64,000 bases of DNA from Mastigocoleus testarum BC008 (GTDB taxonomy: Bacteria > Cyanobacteriota > Cyanobacteriia > Cyanobacteriales > Nostocaceae): assembly GCF_001456025.1 (NCBI RefSeq), contig NZ_LMTZ01000092.1, positions 78,003 through 142,002 on the forward strand, read 5' to 3'. The notes under the pieces are model-generated. The model searched no databases, was not told the DNA's origin, and was given only the letters and a program-made list of their open reading frames with translations. The position numbers were made by a program, and so were the translations under genes. Shown here piece by piece: positions 34,066 to 43,661 of this stretch (its first letter is position 1; the number at the start of each line of letters is the position of its first letter).

Positions 34066-35004
34066 TTATTGAATTTTAGGACCAATGTAACCAATAATTA
34101 TTTTTCCTGGTCCTAATTCCGTGCAAAAATGAAGCCTCCATGCTCCTGGTGTCATGCGTGCATGTAAACTAAATACACGTTTTTTGCCATCAGAACATTC
34201 AAAAGTAAGTTTATCCTTGAATTGGTTAAGTCTTGATTCGCTTTCAGGAGTTACCTTACTGGGTAAAGCATCGGAGTCAAAAGCTCCATTTTTCCAAGTT
34301 TTACAATACTCTTCAAGTTCGAGTAAACGTTTTAATACTTGTGTAAGCATTGGTTTGCCAGTATCAAGGGACTGAATTTGCTTACTTACATCATCGCAAA
34401 ATTCCAAGCTGGGAAATAATTCTTGTCTTCGACTCCAAAGTTGTTCTCCGTTCGTAACTTCTGTACGGATACGATTTTTGATCCAATCAGCATGTACGAG
34501 AACATGATTGTGGCAACTAGCATGTACGATTTTGACGGTTTCATCTACGACTTCTTGATTTGCGTCAATTCTTATAATTTCTAAACTTAAATAACAACAA
34601 TTCCAGCGTTTTTCAGAATTGAAACTGATAGGAAGAGCATCAATAATTAAAGCAAATCCTATTCCTCTTACTAGTTCTCCTTGATGTTTAATGTCTGATA
34701 AATCAAATTCATCTTTAAATTCTTCAAATACATCAGTCCAAAAAGGAGCTTTGGTTACCAGAGTTTTGAAAAATCGACTTTCTTCTCTATCTACTTTTGG
34801 ATCATTACGCCACTGAGAAATGCGATAATTAGGTGCAAGCTCCAAAGAGTGTATCTCATCGGAAGTGCGGAGTACTCGATTTGCACCATTAGCTGTTGCT
34901 TGACGCAAAGTACCAATCAACTGAGACATTAGTTGTCTTGCTTCGTAACGATCACCTACAGGAGTTTTGAGAGAAAGTTCATTTAAAACCATCTCTAAGT
35001 CCAT
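34066..35004 (-). CDS. Unknown protein of a three-gene DUF262/ATPase cassette (candidate effector)
   Basis: A 312-residue protein of no family I can name. It is soluble, with no signal peptide. The most striking part is the C-terminus (~268-312): KKRVFSLHARMTPGAWRLHF, then GPGKIIIGYIGPKIQ. This basic beta-rich tail is reminiscent of RelE/HigB-type toxins, which end in RxH/R...Rihf...vigyIGpH-like strands; that is inference from pattern only. An upstream block is LFPSLEFCDDVSKQIQSL. Its start lies three nt after the ATPase stop codon, so the three genes are one transcription unit, and this is the last. Confidence 0.7.
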   Translation of the reverse strand: MDLEMVLNELSLKTPVGDRYEARQLMSQLIGTLRQATANGANRVLRTSDEIHSLELAPNYRISQWRNDPKVDREESRFFKTLVTKAPFWTDVFEEFKDEFDLSDIKHQGELVRGIGFALIIDALPISFNSEKRWNCCYLSLEIIRIDANQEVVDETVKIVHASCHNHVLVHADWIKNRIRTEVTNGEQLWSRRQELFPSLEFCDDVSKQIQSLDTGKPMLTQVLKRLLELEEYCKTWKNGAFDSDALPSKVTPESESRLNQFKDKLTFECSDGKKRVFSLHARMTPGAWRLHFCTELGPGKIIIGYIGPKIQ

Positions 35005-35007
35005 ACT

Positions 35008-36132
35008 CTATTCTCCCGCTGGTTCCAATAAAGCGTCTAAACTTTTATCCCACTCATCAAAAAAACCATCTGGCCATTTATCAATTCTGCCATTTCTATC
35101 AATCTGTGGGGATACCACTTCAGTAAAAGTTAGTTCTCTTTGTTGTCGGCGTTGTAGGTAATGCAGCCGTACATCTTCTGGAGCAAGCTTAGCATCATGA
35201 ACTGCAAGACGAATACCATTCAAAACATGGTCACTATGTGTTTCTATTACCACTTGAATACCGCAACTAGCAGCAAGTGCTAACAATTCTCCCATTTTGG
35301 CTTGCCCTTTGGGGTGGAGATGAGCTTCTGGGTTCTCAACCAGGATAAGTGTACCAGGTTCAGATGACAAAATGGCTACAATAATAGGTAATGTATAACT
35401 AATTCCAAATCCGACGTTAGTTGCACGATAAGTATTACTATCTCCGTAAGAATATTGCAAATTTATTAAATCTATATCTGTATTTGAGTTAATTGTGATG
35501 CGCGTACCGGGACTCACTTCTCTCATCCATCCCTCAACTTGATCTATCAGATCCATTGATTTTGCCCGTGGATACTTGAGATAATTTATAGGAATTGATT
35601 GGCGTCCATAAATATTAAGAAAGTGTGCTGTGTATTCTCCCTTTATACCAAGTTGTCTAAGCCGTCTAACTTTATAATCTGACATTTCATTAACTAGGCG
35701 AGGACCAATACGTTCTGCTTGCAGATAATGAAATTTTTTCCTGAAAAGATTGGATAGGTAAACTGCATCATCAACTTTTGTTGACGTAAAATCTAAATCT
35801 AGAAAATCTGTCTCTTTTTTCTCTAATTCATATTTAAAGCGCCAAATTCCCTTACTTTTATCTTCCCGAGTTAGGTCAAAACCTATGCAATCTTCTTTTG
35901 CACTTTCGCAAAAGGCATCTTGAGCATTACCAATACCTACCAAATCACCATTTAACGCTAAACCTATTTCTTGTAATAATTCCTGCTGATAAGACTGACG
36001 CAGAAGTAATAATGATTGCATTACGGAAGATTTACCAGTGCTATTTAGACCAGAAAGTAAGGTCAGTGATTTAAACTCGAATACTTGATTTTCAAAAGCT
36101 TTGAAATTTATCAACCGTAACAGATGAATCAT
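35008..36132 (-). CDS. AAA/RecF-like ATPase with DUF3696 C-terminus
   Basis: A 374-residue SMC/OLD-like ATPase. Walker A is GLNSTGKSS (residues 28-36), after MIHLLRLINFKAFENQ, the typical opening. The signature/Walker B region is GTLILVENPEAHLHPKGQAK, with an H-loop VVIETHSDHVLNGIRL. The C-terminus DRNGRIDKWPDGFFDEWDKS is the DUF3696 hallmark. No TOPRIM nuclease domain follows, unlike OLD proteins. The start codon overlaps the stop of the upstream DUF262 gene (ATGA), indicating translational coupling. Such ATPases often power phage-defence systems, but none with exactly this gene set is known to me. Confidence 0.88.
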   Translation of the reverse strand: MIHLLRLINFKAFENQVFEFKSLTLLSGLNSTGKSSVMQSLLLLRQSYQQELLQEIGLALNGDLVGIGNAQDAFCESAKEDCIGFDLTREDKSKGIWRFKYELEKKETDFLDLDFTSTKVDDAVYLSNLFRKKFHYLQAERIGPRLVNEMSDYKVRRLRQLGIKGEYTAHFLNIYGRQSIPINYLKYPRAKSMDLIDQVEGWMREVSPGTRITINSNTDIDLINLQYSYGDSNTYRATNVGFGISYTLPIIVAILSSEPGTLILVENPEAHLHPKGQAKMGELLALAASCGIQVVIETHSDHVLNGIRLAVHDAKLAPEDVRLHYLQRRQQRELTFTEVVSPQIDRNGRIDKWPDGFFDEWDKSLDALLEPAGE

Positions 36133-37259
36133 AATAATACTTCCTGAATTATTTTTTCAATCGTGCTAAATCTATACTCGACTTTATTCGCAGCCTGAGA
36201 AATAGATGCAAGAAATTCTTTATCATTATCTGATTTACTAATAAATTTACGTATCAATTCTTTTTTGTGAATCTTTAATGTTTCAATTTTTTGCTCATTA
36301 AGTTCACTAAGATTTACTGACCAGGCTTCAAATAATGCTTTATTTAGTGGGAATTTTCTTTTATTGCTAGACTGCTTACGAAATGCATTATCACCAAAAA
36401 TATCGAATGCTGCAATCATTGCTTTTTTAAAATCATTTTCAATATTATTGAGTTCTATTTCAGATAATTGATTTGCTTTGACTAACCCTTGATTCAGAAA
36501 TGTATCCCGATCGCCATCTTGATGTTTTTTGTAAGAAGTTAGCTTAAAAGCTAGAAAACCAAGAATAAATTCTCGATCGTCCATTCTTTTTTTACGAGAT
36601 TCACCAAGTTTAACAACACGTGTAAATTCTCTACATTTTGTAAGTTTTTCTAAGAATTTAGTCGCTTGACCGGGATTTAAAGCATGACGTAATTCTTGAT
36701 TAGAAAGAGGTATTCCCCCCGTATTAATACGTTTGAAAATATTATATTTAACTTCAACAGGAGTACCTTTTGCTATCAGATAAACTGTAACCTGAGTTTC
36801 TTCTATACGTCGCTGATATCTACGCTCTAATTCATCATAGGTTTTTCCTTCTAACTCAATCAGGTATTCTAGTCCAGTCAATTTAAGAGTTCGATCACTA
36901 ACAAATTGCTTCAGAGTAGATAATCTTTGCAAACCATCTACAACTAACCATTCTTCTTCGTTTGTGCCATCTATATAAAAAGCTGGCAATGGAATTCTAA
37001 TCAGAATAGATTCAATTAAACGACTTTTAGCTTCTGTATCCCATATACCTGCTTGCCGTTGAAAATCAGGTGCTAAATTGAGAGCTTCTTCATCAATTCG
37101 CCTTAATAATAGATCGATAGTTGGTTCTTTGGTTACAATATTTATTTGTTCTGGATCGTAGTTAAAAGTCCTTTTTTCATATTCTTCTTCATTTTCTTCA
37201 TCTAAAGATTCTTCATCCAAATATTCGAGATGAATTTGTTTATTTAACTCTGTCACCAC
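36129..37259 (-). CDS. DUF262 domain protein (GmrS/ParB-like N-terminal domain)
   Basis: A 376-residue protein, first gene of the cassette. The DUF262 domain (~40-200) has LAPDFQRQAGIWDTEAKSRL, then the nucleotide-binding signature VVDGLQRLSTLKQFV (canonical DGQQRLTTL) and FKRINTGGIPLSNQELRHAL. DUF262 occurs in the type IV restriction enzyme GmrSD and in SspE, where it binds or hydrolyses NTPs. The C-terminal ~170 residues are helical and lack a visible HNH (DUF1524) nuclease. The opening ~35 residues are very acidic (EYLDEESLDEENEEEYEKR). Confidence 0.88.
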   Translation of the reverse strand: MVTELNKQIHLEYLDEESLDEENEEEYEKRTFNYDPEQINIVTKEPTIDLLLRRIDEEALNLAPDFQRQAGIWDTEAKSRLIESILIRIPLPAFYIDGTNEEEWLVVDGLQRLSTLKQFVSDRTLKLTGLEYLIELEGKTYDELERRYQRRIEETQVTVYLIAKGTPVEVKYNIFKRINTGGIPLSNQELRHALNPGQATKFLEKLTKCREFTRVVKLGESRKKRMDDREFILGFLAFKLTSYKKHQDGDRDTFLNQGLVKANQLSEIELNNIENDFKKAMIAAFDIFGDNAFRKQSSNKRKFPLNKALFEAWSVNLSELNEQKIETLKIHKKELIRKFISKSDNDKEFLASISQAANKVEYRFSTIEKIIQEVLL

Positions 37260-37436
37260 ATAAACTCCTTACTATTAACACTCATAAAATCTTTGGCGGA
37301 TAAATTAATTATCGAGAGATAGCATACTTCGATGGTACAGTTTCCCAAACACTTAAAGACGCGAATTTGCGTCACTCTGATAAGAGCCAGCAAAAACGCG
37401 TCTCTAGTTTAAGTTTTTTCTGTATTTACCTGTATT

Positions 37437-38390
37437 TTAAGCCGCTACAATTTCATTATTAACAGGCTTAACCCCAGCCATATCTAAAATTGGGGAAATC
37501 AAATCTTCCCGCTTCACCGCCATCATATGTACTCCTTGACATAATTGACGTGCAATAACCACTTGTTCTGCAGCGATTTTCATCCCTTCTTCTAAAGGTT
37601 CTTTAGCTCTTTCCAAGCGATCAATGATATGTTCGGGAATATTGACTCCCGGAACAGCACGATTAATAAATCGGGCATTTTTTGCTGATTTAAGCAGAAA
37701 AATTCCAGCCAAAATCGGTTTGTTTGAACCTGCGGCTATTTGGGTCATAAATTTATCCAGTCGCTCGAAGTCCGTAATTAGCTGACTTTGGAAAAATTGT
37801 GCACCGGATTTCAATTTACGTTCAAATCGACTTTGTAAACCAGACCAACTACGACATTGTGGATCTACTGCTGCACCTGCAAATAAATCTGTAGCACCAT
37901 CGGGTAAAGGTTTTTCGTTATAATCTATACCTTTGTTAAGTTTGCCGATAATTTGCAGTAAGCGGGTAGATTCTACATCAAATACACCTTTAGCATCGGG
38001 ATGATCGCCTACTTTCACCGGATCGCCCGTTAAAGCCAAGATGTTACGAATACCTAAAGCATGAGCGCCCATCAAATCAGCTTGCAAACCAATTTTATTG
38101 CGATCGCGGCATGCAACTTGACAAATTGGTTCAATTCCATGTTGTAGTAAGATAACGGATGCAGTTAACGAAGACATCCGCATCACAGCACGACTACCAT
38201 CGGTAATGTTGACAGCATGAACTCTCCCCTTAAGAGTCGCCGCCATATTTATCATGTGTTGTGGGTTACCTCCTTTTGGTGGAGCGACCTCCGCAGTCAC
38301 CAGAAATTCTCCTGCTTCAACTGCTTTACGGAAACAGGTCAGAGGTATTTGGTTATGGGTATTAGGCATAATATAAAAAAAGACTGACAT
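37437..38390 (-). CDS. metF: Methylenetetrahydrofolate reductase
   Basis: A 317-residue MetF-family flavoprotein that reduces methylene-THF to methyl-THF for methionine synthesis. Signatures are FLVTAEVAPPKGGNPQHMIN, QVACRDRNKIGLQADLMGAH, RNILALTGDPVKVGDHPDA and AQFFQSQLITDFERLDKFM. The frame opens with MSVFFYIMPNTHN; Met8 is the more likely start because the N-terminal seven residues look unconserved. Gene stands 48 nt downstream of trpS on the same strand and may be co-transcribed. Confidence 0.9.
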   Translation of the reverse strand: MSVFFYIMPNTHNQIPLTCFRKAVEAGEFLVTAEVAPPKGGNPQHMINMAATLKGRVHAVNITDGSRAVMRMSSLTASVILLQHGIEPICQVACRDRNKIGLQADLMGAHALGIRNILALTGDPVKVGDHPDAKGVFDVESTRLLQIIGKLNKGIDYNEKPLPDGATDLFAGAAVDPQCRSWSGLQSRFERKLKSGAQFFQSQLITDFERLDKFMTQIAAGSNKPILAGIFLLKSAKNARFINRAVPGVNIPEHIIDRLERAKEPLEEGMKIAAEQVVIARQLCQGVHMMAVKREDLISPILDMAGVKPVNNEIVAA

Positions 38391-38438
38391 TTCCAGTCTA
38401 AAAAATTATGCGGAACAAAAGTTACAAAGGTTTGGAAA

Positions 38439-39449
38439 TTATAAAGGTTTAGAAAAACCTAAAGCAGCTTTGACTTGTGCGAGGGTTTCTTGGGCGACTA
38501 CCTCTGCTTTTTCTCGTCCTTCTCGTAATACAGACTCCAAATAACTTTTATCATCCATTACCGCCTGATATTTATCTTGGATTGGTTTAAGGGCGTTAAT
38601 TGTGGTTTCTGTTAACAAAGGTTTAAATTTACCCCAACCCATATCCTGACATTCTGCTGTAACTTCTTGTTTTGTTTTGCCAGCAAGCAGCATATACAAT
38701 GTCAGCAAATTGTTACATTCAGGACGTTCTGGATTATCAAATTCCAAACCCCGCACTGGATCTGTTTTACATTTTTTGATTTTCTTTGTGATTTCATCTG
38801 GCGGGTCCAGTAAGTTAATTCGACTCAAATCCGACGGGTCGGACTTGGACATTTTCTTGGTTCCGTCTGTTAAACTCATCACTCTCGCCCCTTCTTTACG
38901 AATTAAGGGTTCTGGTAATTTCAAGATTGGTTTTTCTGGTGTACCAAATTGGTGATTAATTCTGTTAACTATATCTCGCGTCAACTCTAAATGTTGTTTT
39001 TGATCTTCGCCCACAGGTACTTTATCAGCTTGATAAAGTAAAATATCTGCCGCCATCAGTACGGGATAATCTAACAAGCCCACACTGACATTTTCCCCTT
39101 GCTTAAGCGCTTTTTCCTTAAACTGAATCATATCTTCGAGCCAGTTAAGGGGTGTAATACAGTTAAATAACCAAGTCAGTTCGCTATGGGCAGAAATATG
39201 AGATTGAATAAAAATAGTAGAATGATTTAAATCCAGTCCGCAAGCAAGATATAACGCCGCTAAGGTATAACTGTTATTTGCTAAAGTTTTTGGATCTTGC
39301 GGTACGGTAATAGCGTGTAAATCTACGACACAAAAATAGTTATCGTACTGGTCTTGAATTTCTACCCAGTTACGAATTGCTCCTAAATAATTACCTAAGT
39401 GTAAATTACCGGTTGGTTGGACGCCCGAAAGAACTCTTTGCCTATTCAT
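38439..39449 (-). CDS. trpS: Tryptophanyl-tRNA synthetase
   Basis: A 336-residue class I aminoacyl-tRNA synthetase charging tRNA-Trp. The HIGH-type motif is PTGNLHLGNYLGAIRNW near the N-terminus, and the KMSKS motif is TDGTKKMSKSDPSDLSRINL. DLHAIT, ADILLYQADKVPVGEDQKQH and a C-terminal helical anticodon-binding part are intact. Length is normal for bacterial TrpRS. Confidence 0.97.
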   Translation of the reverse strand: MNRQRVLSGVQPTGNLHLGNYLGAIRNWVEIQDQYDNYFCVVDLHAITVPQDPKTLANNSYTLAALYLACGLDLNHSTIFIQSHISAHSELTWLFNCITPLNWLEDMIQFKEKALKQGENVSVGLLDYPVLMAADILLYQADKVPVGEDQKQHLELTRDIVNRINHQFGTPEKPILKLPEPLIRKEGARVMSLTDGTKKMSKSDPSDLSRINLLDPPDEITKKIKKCKTDPVRGLEFDNPERPECNNLLTLYMLLAGKTKQEVTAECQDMGWGKFKPLLTETTINALKPIQDKYQAVMDDKSYLESVLREGREKAEVVAQETLAQVKAALGFSKPL

Positions 39450-39801
39450 AAATTTTAGTTTTTGGCCATATTAAATTTACGCTATATGACGGCGCGTTTC
39501 AAAATCATTACCTCTGCTCCTGACCTCTGATACTAAATCCGAGTTAATTACGCCTTTTAAGAATGAGAGGGGGAGGTGTGGGAAGTGTGGGAAGTGTGGG
39601 AAGTGTGGGAAGTGTGGGGAGTGTGGGAAGTGTGGGAAGTCTAGTGATTAGTGACTCTTGACTCCTGACTTCTGACTTCTGACTCCTGACTTCTGACTCC
39701 TGACTTCTGACTCCTGACTTCTGACTCCTGACTTCTGACTCCTGATTTCTGACTCCTGATTTCTGACTCCTGACTCCTGACTTCTGACTCCTGACTTTTT
39801 T
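39450..39801. repeat. Two tandem repeat arrays downstream of a small membrane-protein gene
   Basis: At 39570-39640 a 9-nt unit (GTGTGGGAA) repeats about eight times. At 39652-39797 a 14-nt unit built from two heptads (GACTCCT GACTTCT) repeats about ten times. Minus-strand frames across this array (39641-39889, 39648-39845) translate as SQESEVRSQKSG repeats and are artefacts of the array. Confidence 0.95.
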
Positions 39802-40074
39802 TCAACGACGTAACTGACGCGTACCCAAACCAGCAAAAAATGCACCCAAAATAGTTCCAGTCCAGATCCCCGATGTACTTCCTTGCCAACCTTTATACAT
39901 TGATTCTGGTGAAGTTTGGAGATTACACATCATTTTGCCAATTTCCCAAGTTTGATTTCGACACCTTTGGGATGGAAGAGAAGAAGCTATTTGCCAACCA
40001 ATAAAGCTACCAAATAAACCGCAGGTAATGGCACAAAAGCTACAAATCATCATTCTTTTACGGGAGTTTTTCAT
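39802..40074 (-). CDS. Small hypothetical membrane protein
   Basis: A 90-residue protein with two membrane segments: MMICSFCAITCGLFGSFIGW (~8-30) and TSGIWTGTILGAFFAGLGTR (~66-86). Four to five cysteines are present (two in the first helix, CRNQTWEIGKMMC in the loop). I do not recognise the family, but the balanced layout and basic ends support a real gene. Its stop codon abuts the CAGGAGTC-type repeat array. It is in the same direction as ppc, 267 nt downstream of that gene. Confidence 0.6.
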   Translation of the reverse strand: MKNSRKRMMICSFCAITCGLFGSFIGWQIASSLPSQRCRNQTWEIGKMMCNLQTSPESMYKGWQGSTSGIWTGTILGAFFAGLGTRQLRR

Positions 40075-40076
40075 GG

Positions 40077-40143
40077 GGATTGGGGATTGGCGATTTGGGA
40101 TTGGCGATTTGGGACTGGCGATTTGGGACTGGCGATTTGGGAC
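40077..40143. repeat. 15-nt tandem repeat (GATTGGCGATTTGGG)
   Basis: Four to five copies of a 15-nt unit GATTGGCGATTTGGG / GACTGGCGATTTGGG, starting just upstream of the small membrane-protein gene, so it occupies that gene's leader. Confidence 0.9.
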
Positions 40144-40340
40144 TTTAAACGGCGGTTTACAACCTTCGGCAGAACTATTTATTTTTCTTCTGAGAATTAA
40201 ACAGCCCTTCTGCTAGGTTAGGGGAGATAAAAATTTGAAATATTTGTAACTGTAGCTTACATTAGCAAACCAATCGCCAATCCCTAGTCCCTATATGCCG
40301 CAAGGCGGCACGCAGTGCTATGCCCAGTCGAACCCCCCGC

Positions 40341-43300
40341 TCAACCAGTATTTCTCATACCAGCAGCGATACCATTAATGGTTAATAATGCTCCGCGCAG
40401 TAGTTCGCCCTTACTGTAACGGGAGTCAATTACACCAGAAGTGTAACTACTGTTCCGTGACTGACGCAGGCGTTTGAGTAAGGATACCTGAATAAAGCCT
40501 AAGGGAACAATAGTACCGTTACGCAATTGTACCGAACGTTGCAATACTGGATCGCCGTCAAGTAATGTTTCATGTCCGGTAATTTGTAACACTAGATCCC
40601 TTGTAAGATGAAATTCTCTGAGGATTTGTTCAAATACCTTATCAAATCGAGCTTTGTTTTCAGTCTTAGATAGTTCTTCTACGTAATGACGCGCCATTTG
40701 AATGTCAACTTTCGCCAAGGTCATTTCTGCTTTAGAAATTACCATCTTGAAGAAAGGCCATTTCATATAAAAATACCTGAGTAATTCCATGTTTTCCTCA
40801 GGTGCTTCATCCAAGAATGCTTTTAATGCTGTGCCGATACCATACCATGCAGGTAGTAAGAACCTGGTTTGCGTCCAGCTAAAGACCCAAGGGATTGCTC
40901 GCAGACTGCTCAAACCTTTATTACCAGAAGGACGACGGGCGGGACGAGAACTAATTTGTAATTGACTAATTTCCTCAATTGGAGTTACTTCGTGGAAAAA
41001 GTCAATAAAATCCGGTTGTTCATAAATCAAAGAACGATAGTGAGACCGCGATCGCGCTGCTAATTCTTCCATAATTTGGTTCCACGGCTCGATGTCGTCA
41101 AAACCGGTACGCAATAAACTGGCTTGAACGACTGCGGTGGTAATGGTTTCTAGGTTATACAGCGCTAAATCTTGTAAGGAGTATTTGGATGCTAAAACTT
41201 CTCCTTGCTCGGTAATTTTAATTCGCCCGTTAATACTGTGACCGGGTTGTGCCAAAATCGCTTCGTAGGCTGGACCGCCACCTCGTCCCACAGAACCGCC
41301 CCGTCCGTGGAAAATTCGCAGATCAATACCATATTCCTCGGCAATGGATTGCAGCGATTTTTGGGCTTTATGGATCTCCCAATTACTACTGAGAAAACCG
41401 GAGTCTTTATTACTGTCGGAATACCCCAACATTACTTCTTGTAAATTTGGGGTTAATCCATAGGATATTGGCGTATGGTCTTGTTTATTATCTGTTTGTA
41501 ACTTCTTAAAAGCCACATAACCACCTGCAAGTAAGGCGCGGTAAAGTGGTAGTTCGAATAATTCCCGCATTACTGTACAGGAACGTTGTAAATCTTCCAC
41601 CGTTTCAAATAACGGTACTACCTGAATGCTACCGATTGCCGTTCCGGGGTCATAAAGTCCGGCTTCTTTTGCCAATAATAATACCTCTAAAACATCACTC
41701 ACTTCACGACACATACTGATAATGTAGGTTTGGCAAATATTTTCACCAAACTCCTGTTGCAGCGATCGCACCAAACGCATGGTTTGAATGATGTCGTTGG
41801 TTTTCTCTGAAAATGGCAGTTCTCCAGGAATTAAAGGACGACGAGTTCTCAGTTCTTCGATCAACCAATTTACTCTTTCAGTTTCCGAAAGTTCGTTGTA
41901 TGGTCGTTCCAGACATCCTAAATATTCGCAAACTTCGTTGATGGTATCGGAGTGACGAGTTGATTCTTGACGAACATCCAATTTGGTCAAATTAAAGCCG
42001 AAAATTTCAGCTTGACAAATTAGATTGTCTAACTCCTGACAACTTAAACCTGTTTCGGCTAAATTCCGTTGAATTAAAAGCAATTCTGCCAAAAATTCCG
42101 CTCCTGAATTGTAAACCGGAGTTTGGTCGTCTTTGAGCGTTTCTCTTTGTCTGACAGCAACATTACGAATGCGAGTGTTTTCTAAGCGTTTGAGAACATA
42201 GGCTAACTTGAGGCGATAAGGTTCTTGGCGATATTTTAGCGCTAATTCTTCGTAAACTTGGCTCAGTTGAGATTGCTCTAATTCCAGAGATTCCAGCAAA
42301 TCTGGAAGGACATCACTCCAATGTAGCGATACACTTAACAACTCAATCAGGTTTCTTACAGAATCGATATACTTGGATAAAACCATCTCGCGTTGGTAGC
42401 AAGCAGTTTGCCAAGTAATTTCTGGAGTTACAGATGGGTTTCCATCTCGATCAGAACCTACCCAAGAACCAAAGGTACAAAAATTCTTTCTTGGTGGTTT
42501 TAACCAAGGAAAGGTACCCCTCAAAGCATATTGTAATCTTTGGTATAACCCAGGAATGCTCTCAAATAAAACTTCTTGGAAGTAATGCAGTGCGTACTCA
42601 ACTTCATCTAATACCGATGGTTTGAATTGACGTAACTCGTCTGTACGCCACCACAAACGAATTTCTTCCAATAGCTTATCTCGTAATTCTGATACCTCCC
42701 AGGGATATACCCCAGCGACTCGACCTGCATAACGTTTTTCAACAATGTCTAACTGTTGTAGCAATTGGACAACTCGTCGCTGTTTATTGCGGATGGTCGG
42801 GCGAACGATTTCTGTGGGATGAGCAGTAAATACCAAGCGCACATCTAGTTGATTAATTAACCTTTGGATGTGACCGGGGGGAACATTAAGTTGAAATAGT
42901 TGGGGAAATAATGAAGCAAAAGTTCCGGTTTGCTTCTTGTTTGGCTTTGCGGACCAACTTTTAGTTAGTAAGTCCGAACCCACTCCACTATTAACGGGAG
43001 AATTGTCATTGCGATCGCTAGAAGGAGATATTATATTTGGCAAAGTTTCTGCGATCGTTGTTTCTGGTTCTGACTCATAACGAGTTAGTTGCTGTCTTTG
43101 CTCGTAGTCCTGTTCTATGATGTTAATCAGCTGAAAATAGAGAGCAAAAGCACGCGCAGCCCTAATTGCTTCGTTGATCCCCAACTGTTCTATCAGTTTA
43201 GAGACCCTACTTGCTTGACCATCAATTGCTTGTCCCTCAGGCGAACACAAATCTCGGAGTTGTTTCAAAAGGTCTACCATCTTTTGTCCGCATTCTTCTC

Positions 43301-43412
43301 GTAACACGGACTCCCATAATTCCTCAACTATTTGGAGTCGATGGCGTAAAAATAAGTCAGATGATGGGTCAATGTGTACATCCCGCTCAGAAGAGTGTAA
43401 AAGATAACTCAT
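40341..43412 (-). CDS. ppc: Phosphoenolpyruvate carboxylase
   Basis: A 1023-residue PEPC, which makes oxaloacetate from PEP and bicarbonate for the TCA cycle and amino-acid synthesis. Catalytic signatures are VFTAHPTEIVRPTIRNKQRR with the essential His, MLGYSDSNKDSGFLSSNWEI, and FHGRGGSVGRGGGPAY. The C-terminus ends RGALLTINGIAAGMRNTG, the active-site tail. Length matches cyanobacterial PEPC, with the usual N-terminal and ~130-160 cyanobacterial insertions. Monocistronic by spacing. Confidence 0.98.
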   Translation of the reverse strand: MSYLLHSSERDVHIDPSSDLFLRHRLQIVEELWESVLREECGQKMVDLLKQLRDLCSPEGQAIDGQASRVSKLIEQLGINEAIRAARAFALYFQLINIIEQDYEQRQQLTRYESEPETTIAETLPNIISPSSDRNDNSPVNSGVGSDLLTKSWSAKPNKKQTGTFASLFPQLFQLNVPPGHIQRLINQLDVRLVFTAHPTEIVRPTIRNKQRRVVQLLQQLDIVEKRYAGRVAGVYPWEVSELRDKLLEEIRLWWRTDELRQFKPSVLDEVEYALHYFQEVLFESIPGLYQRLQYALRGTFPWLKPPRKNFCTFGSWVGSDRDGNPSVTPEITWQTACYQREMVLSKYIDSVRNLIELLSVSLHWSDVLPDLLESLELEQSQLSQVYEELALKYRQEPYRLKLAYVLKRLENTRIRNVAVRQRETLKDDQTPVYNSGAEFLAELLLIQRNLAETGLSCQELDNLICQAEIFGFNLTKLDVRQESTRHSDTINEVCEYLGCLERPYNELSETERVNWLIEELRTRRPLIPGELPFSEKTNDIIQTMRLVRSLQQEFGENICQTYIISMCREVSDVLEVLLLAKEAGLYDPGTAIGSIQVVPLFETVEDLQRSCTVMRELFELPLYRALLAGGYVAFKKLQTDNKQDHTPISYGLTPNLQEVMLGYSDSNKDSGFLSSNWEIHKAQKSLQSIAEEYGIDLRIFHGRGGSVGRGGGPAYEAILAQPGHSINGRIKITEQGEVLASKYSLQDLALYNLETITTAVVQASLLRTGFDDIEPWNQIMEELAARSRSHYRSLIYEQPDFIDFFHEVTPIEEISQLQISSRPARRPSGNKGLSSLRAIPWVFSWTQTRFLLPAWYGIGTALKAFLDEAPEENMELLRYFYMKWPFFKMVISKAEMTLAKVDIQMARHYVEELSKTENKARFDKVFEQILREFHLTRDLVLQITGHETLLDGDPVLQRSVQLRNGTIVPLGFIQVSLLKRLRQSRNSSYTSGVIDSRYSKGELLRGALLTINGIAAGMRNTG

Positions 43413-43661
43413 TCCTCTGTTGTAGTAAAGGCAATTACTGTTGAAAATGTCTGAACTCGCAAGCCAAGGTTATGCAGAAGACCACAAAACCTTGATCACA
43501 CTAAATTATTTTCGCTAAGTATGTTTTGCGAAAAATATTTTTCATAAGTGTGTTTGTGCGAAGTATATTTTTGCGAAGTTATGATTTGCAAAGTATGTAG
43601 ATTTTGCAAAGTATGTTTTTGGCAAATTATATTTTGTGAAGTGTATTTGCTTCCTCACAAC
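43413..43661. repeat. Degenerate tandem repeat upstream of ppc
   Basis: From about 43520 to 43650 there are six or so copies of a TTTGCAAAGTATGT / TTGCGAAGTATATT unit (14 nt). It follows a small gene on the minus strand and lies in the ppc leader. Confidence 0.75.

Noticed and set aside
39641..39889. Minus-strand frames encoding SQESEVRSQKSG repeats
   Set aside because: They are translations of the 14-nt tandem repeat array; two overlapping frames give the same kind of product, and the start region is in a shifted frame of the real 90-residue gene.
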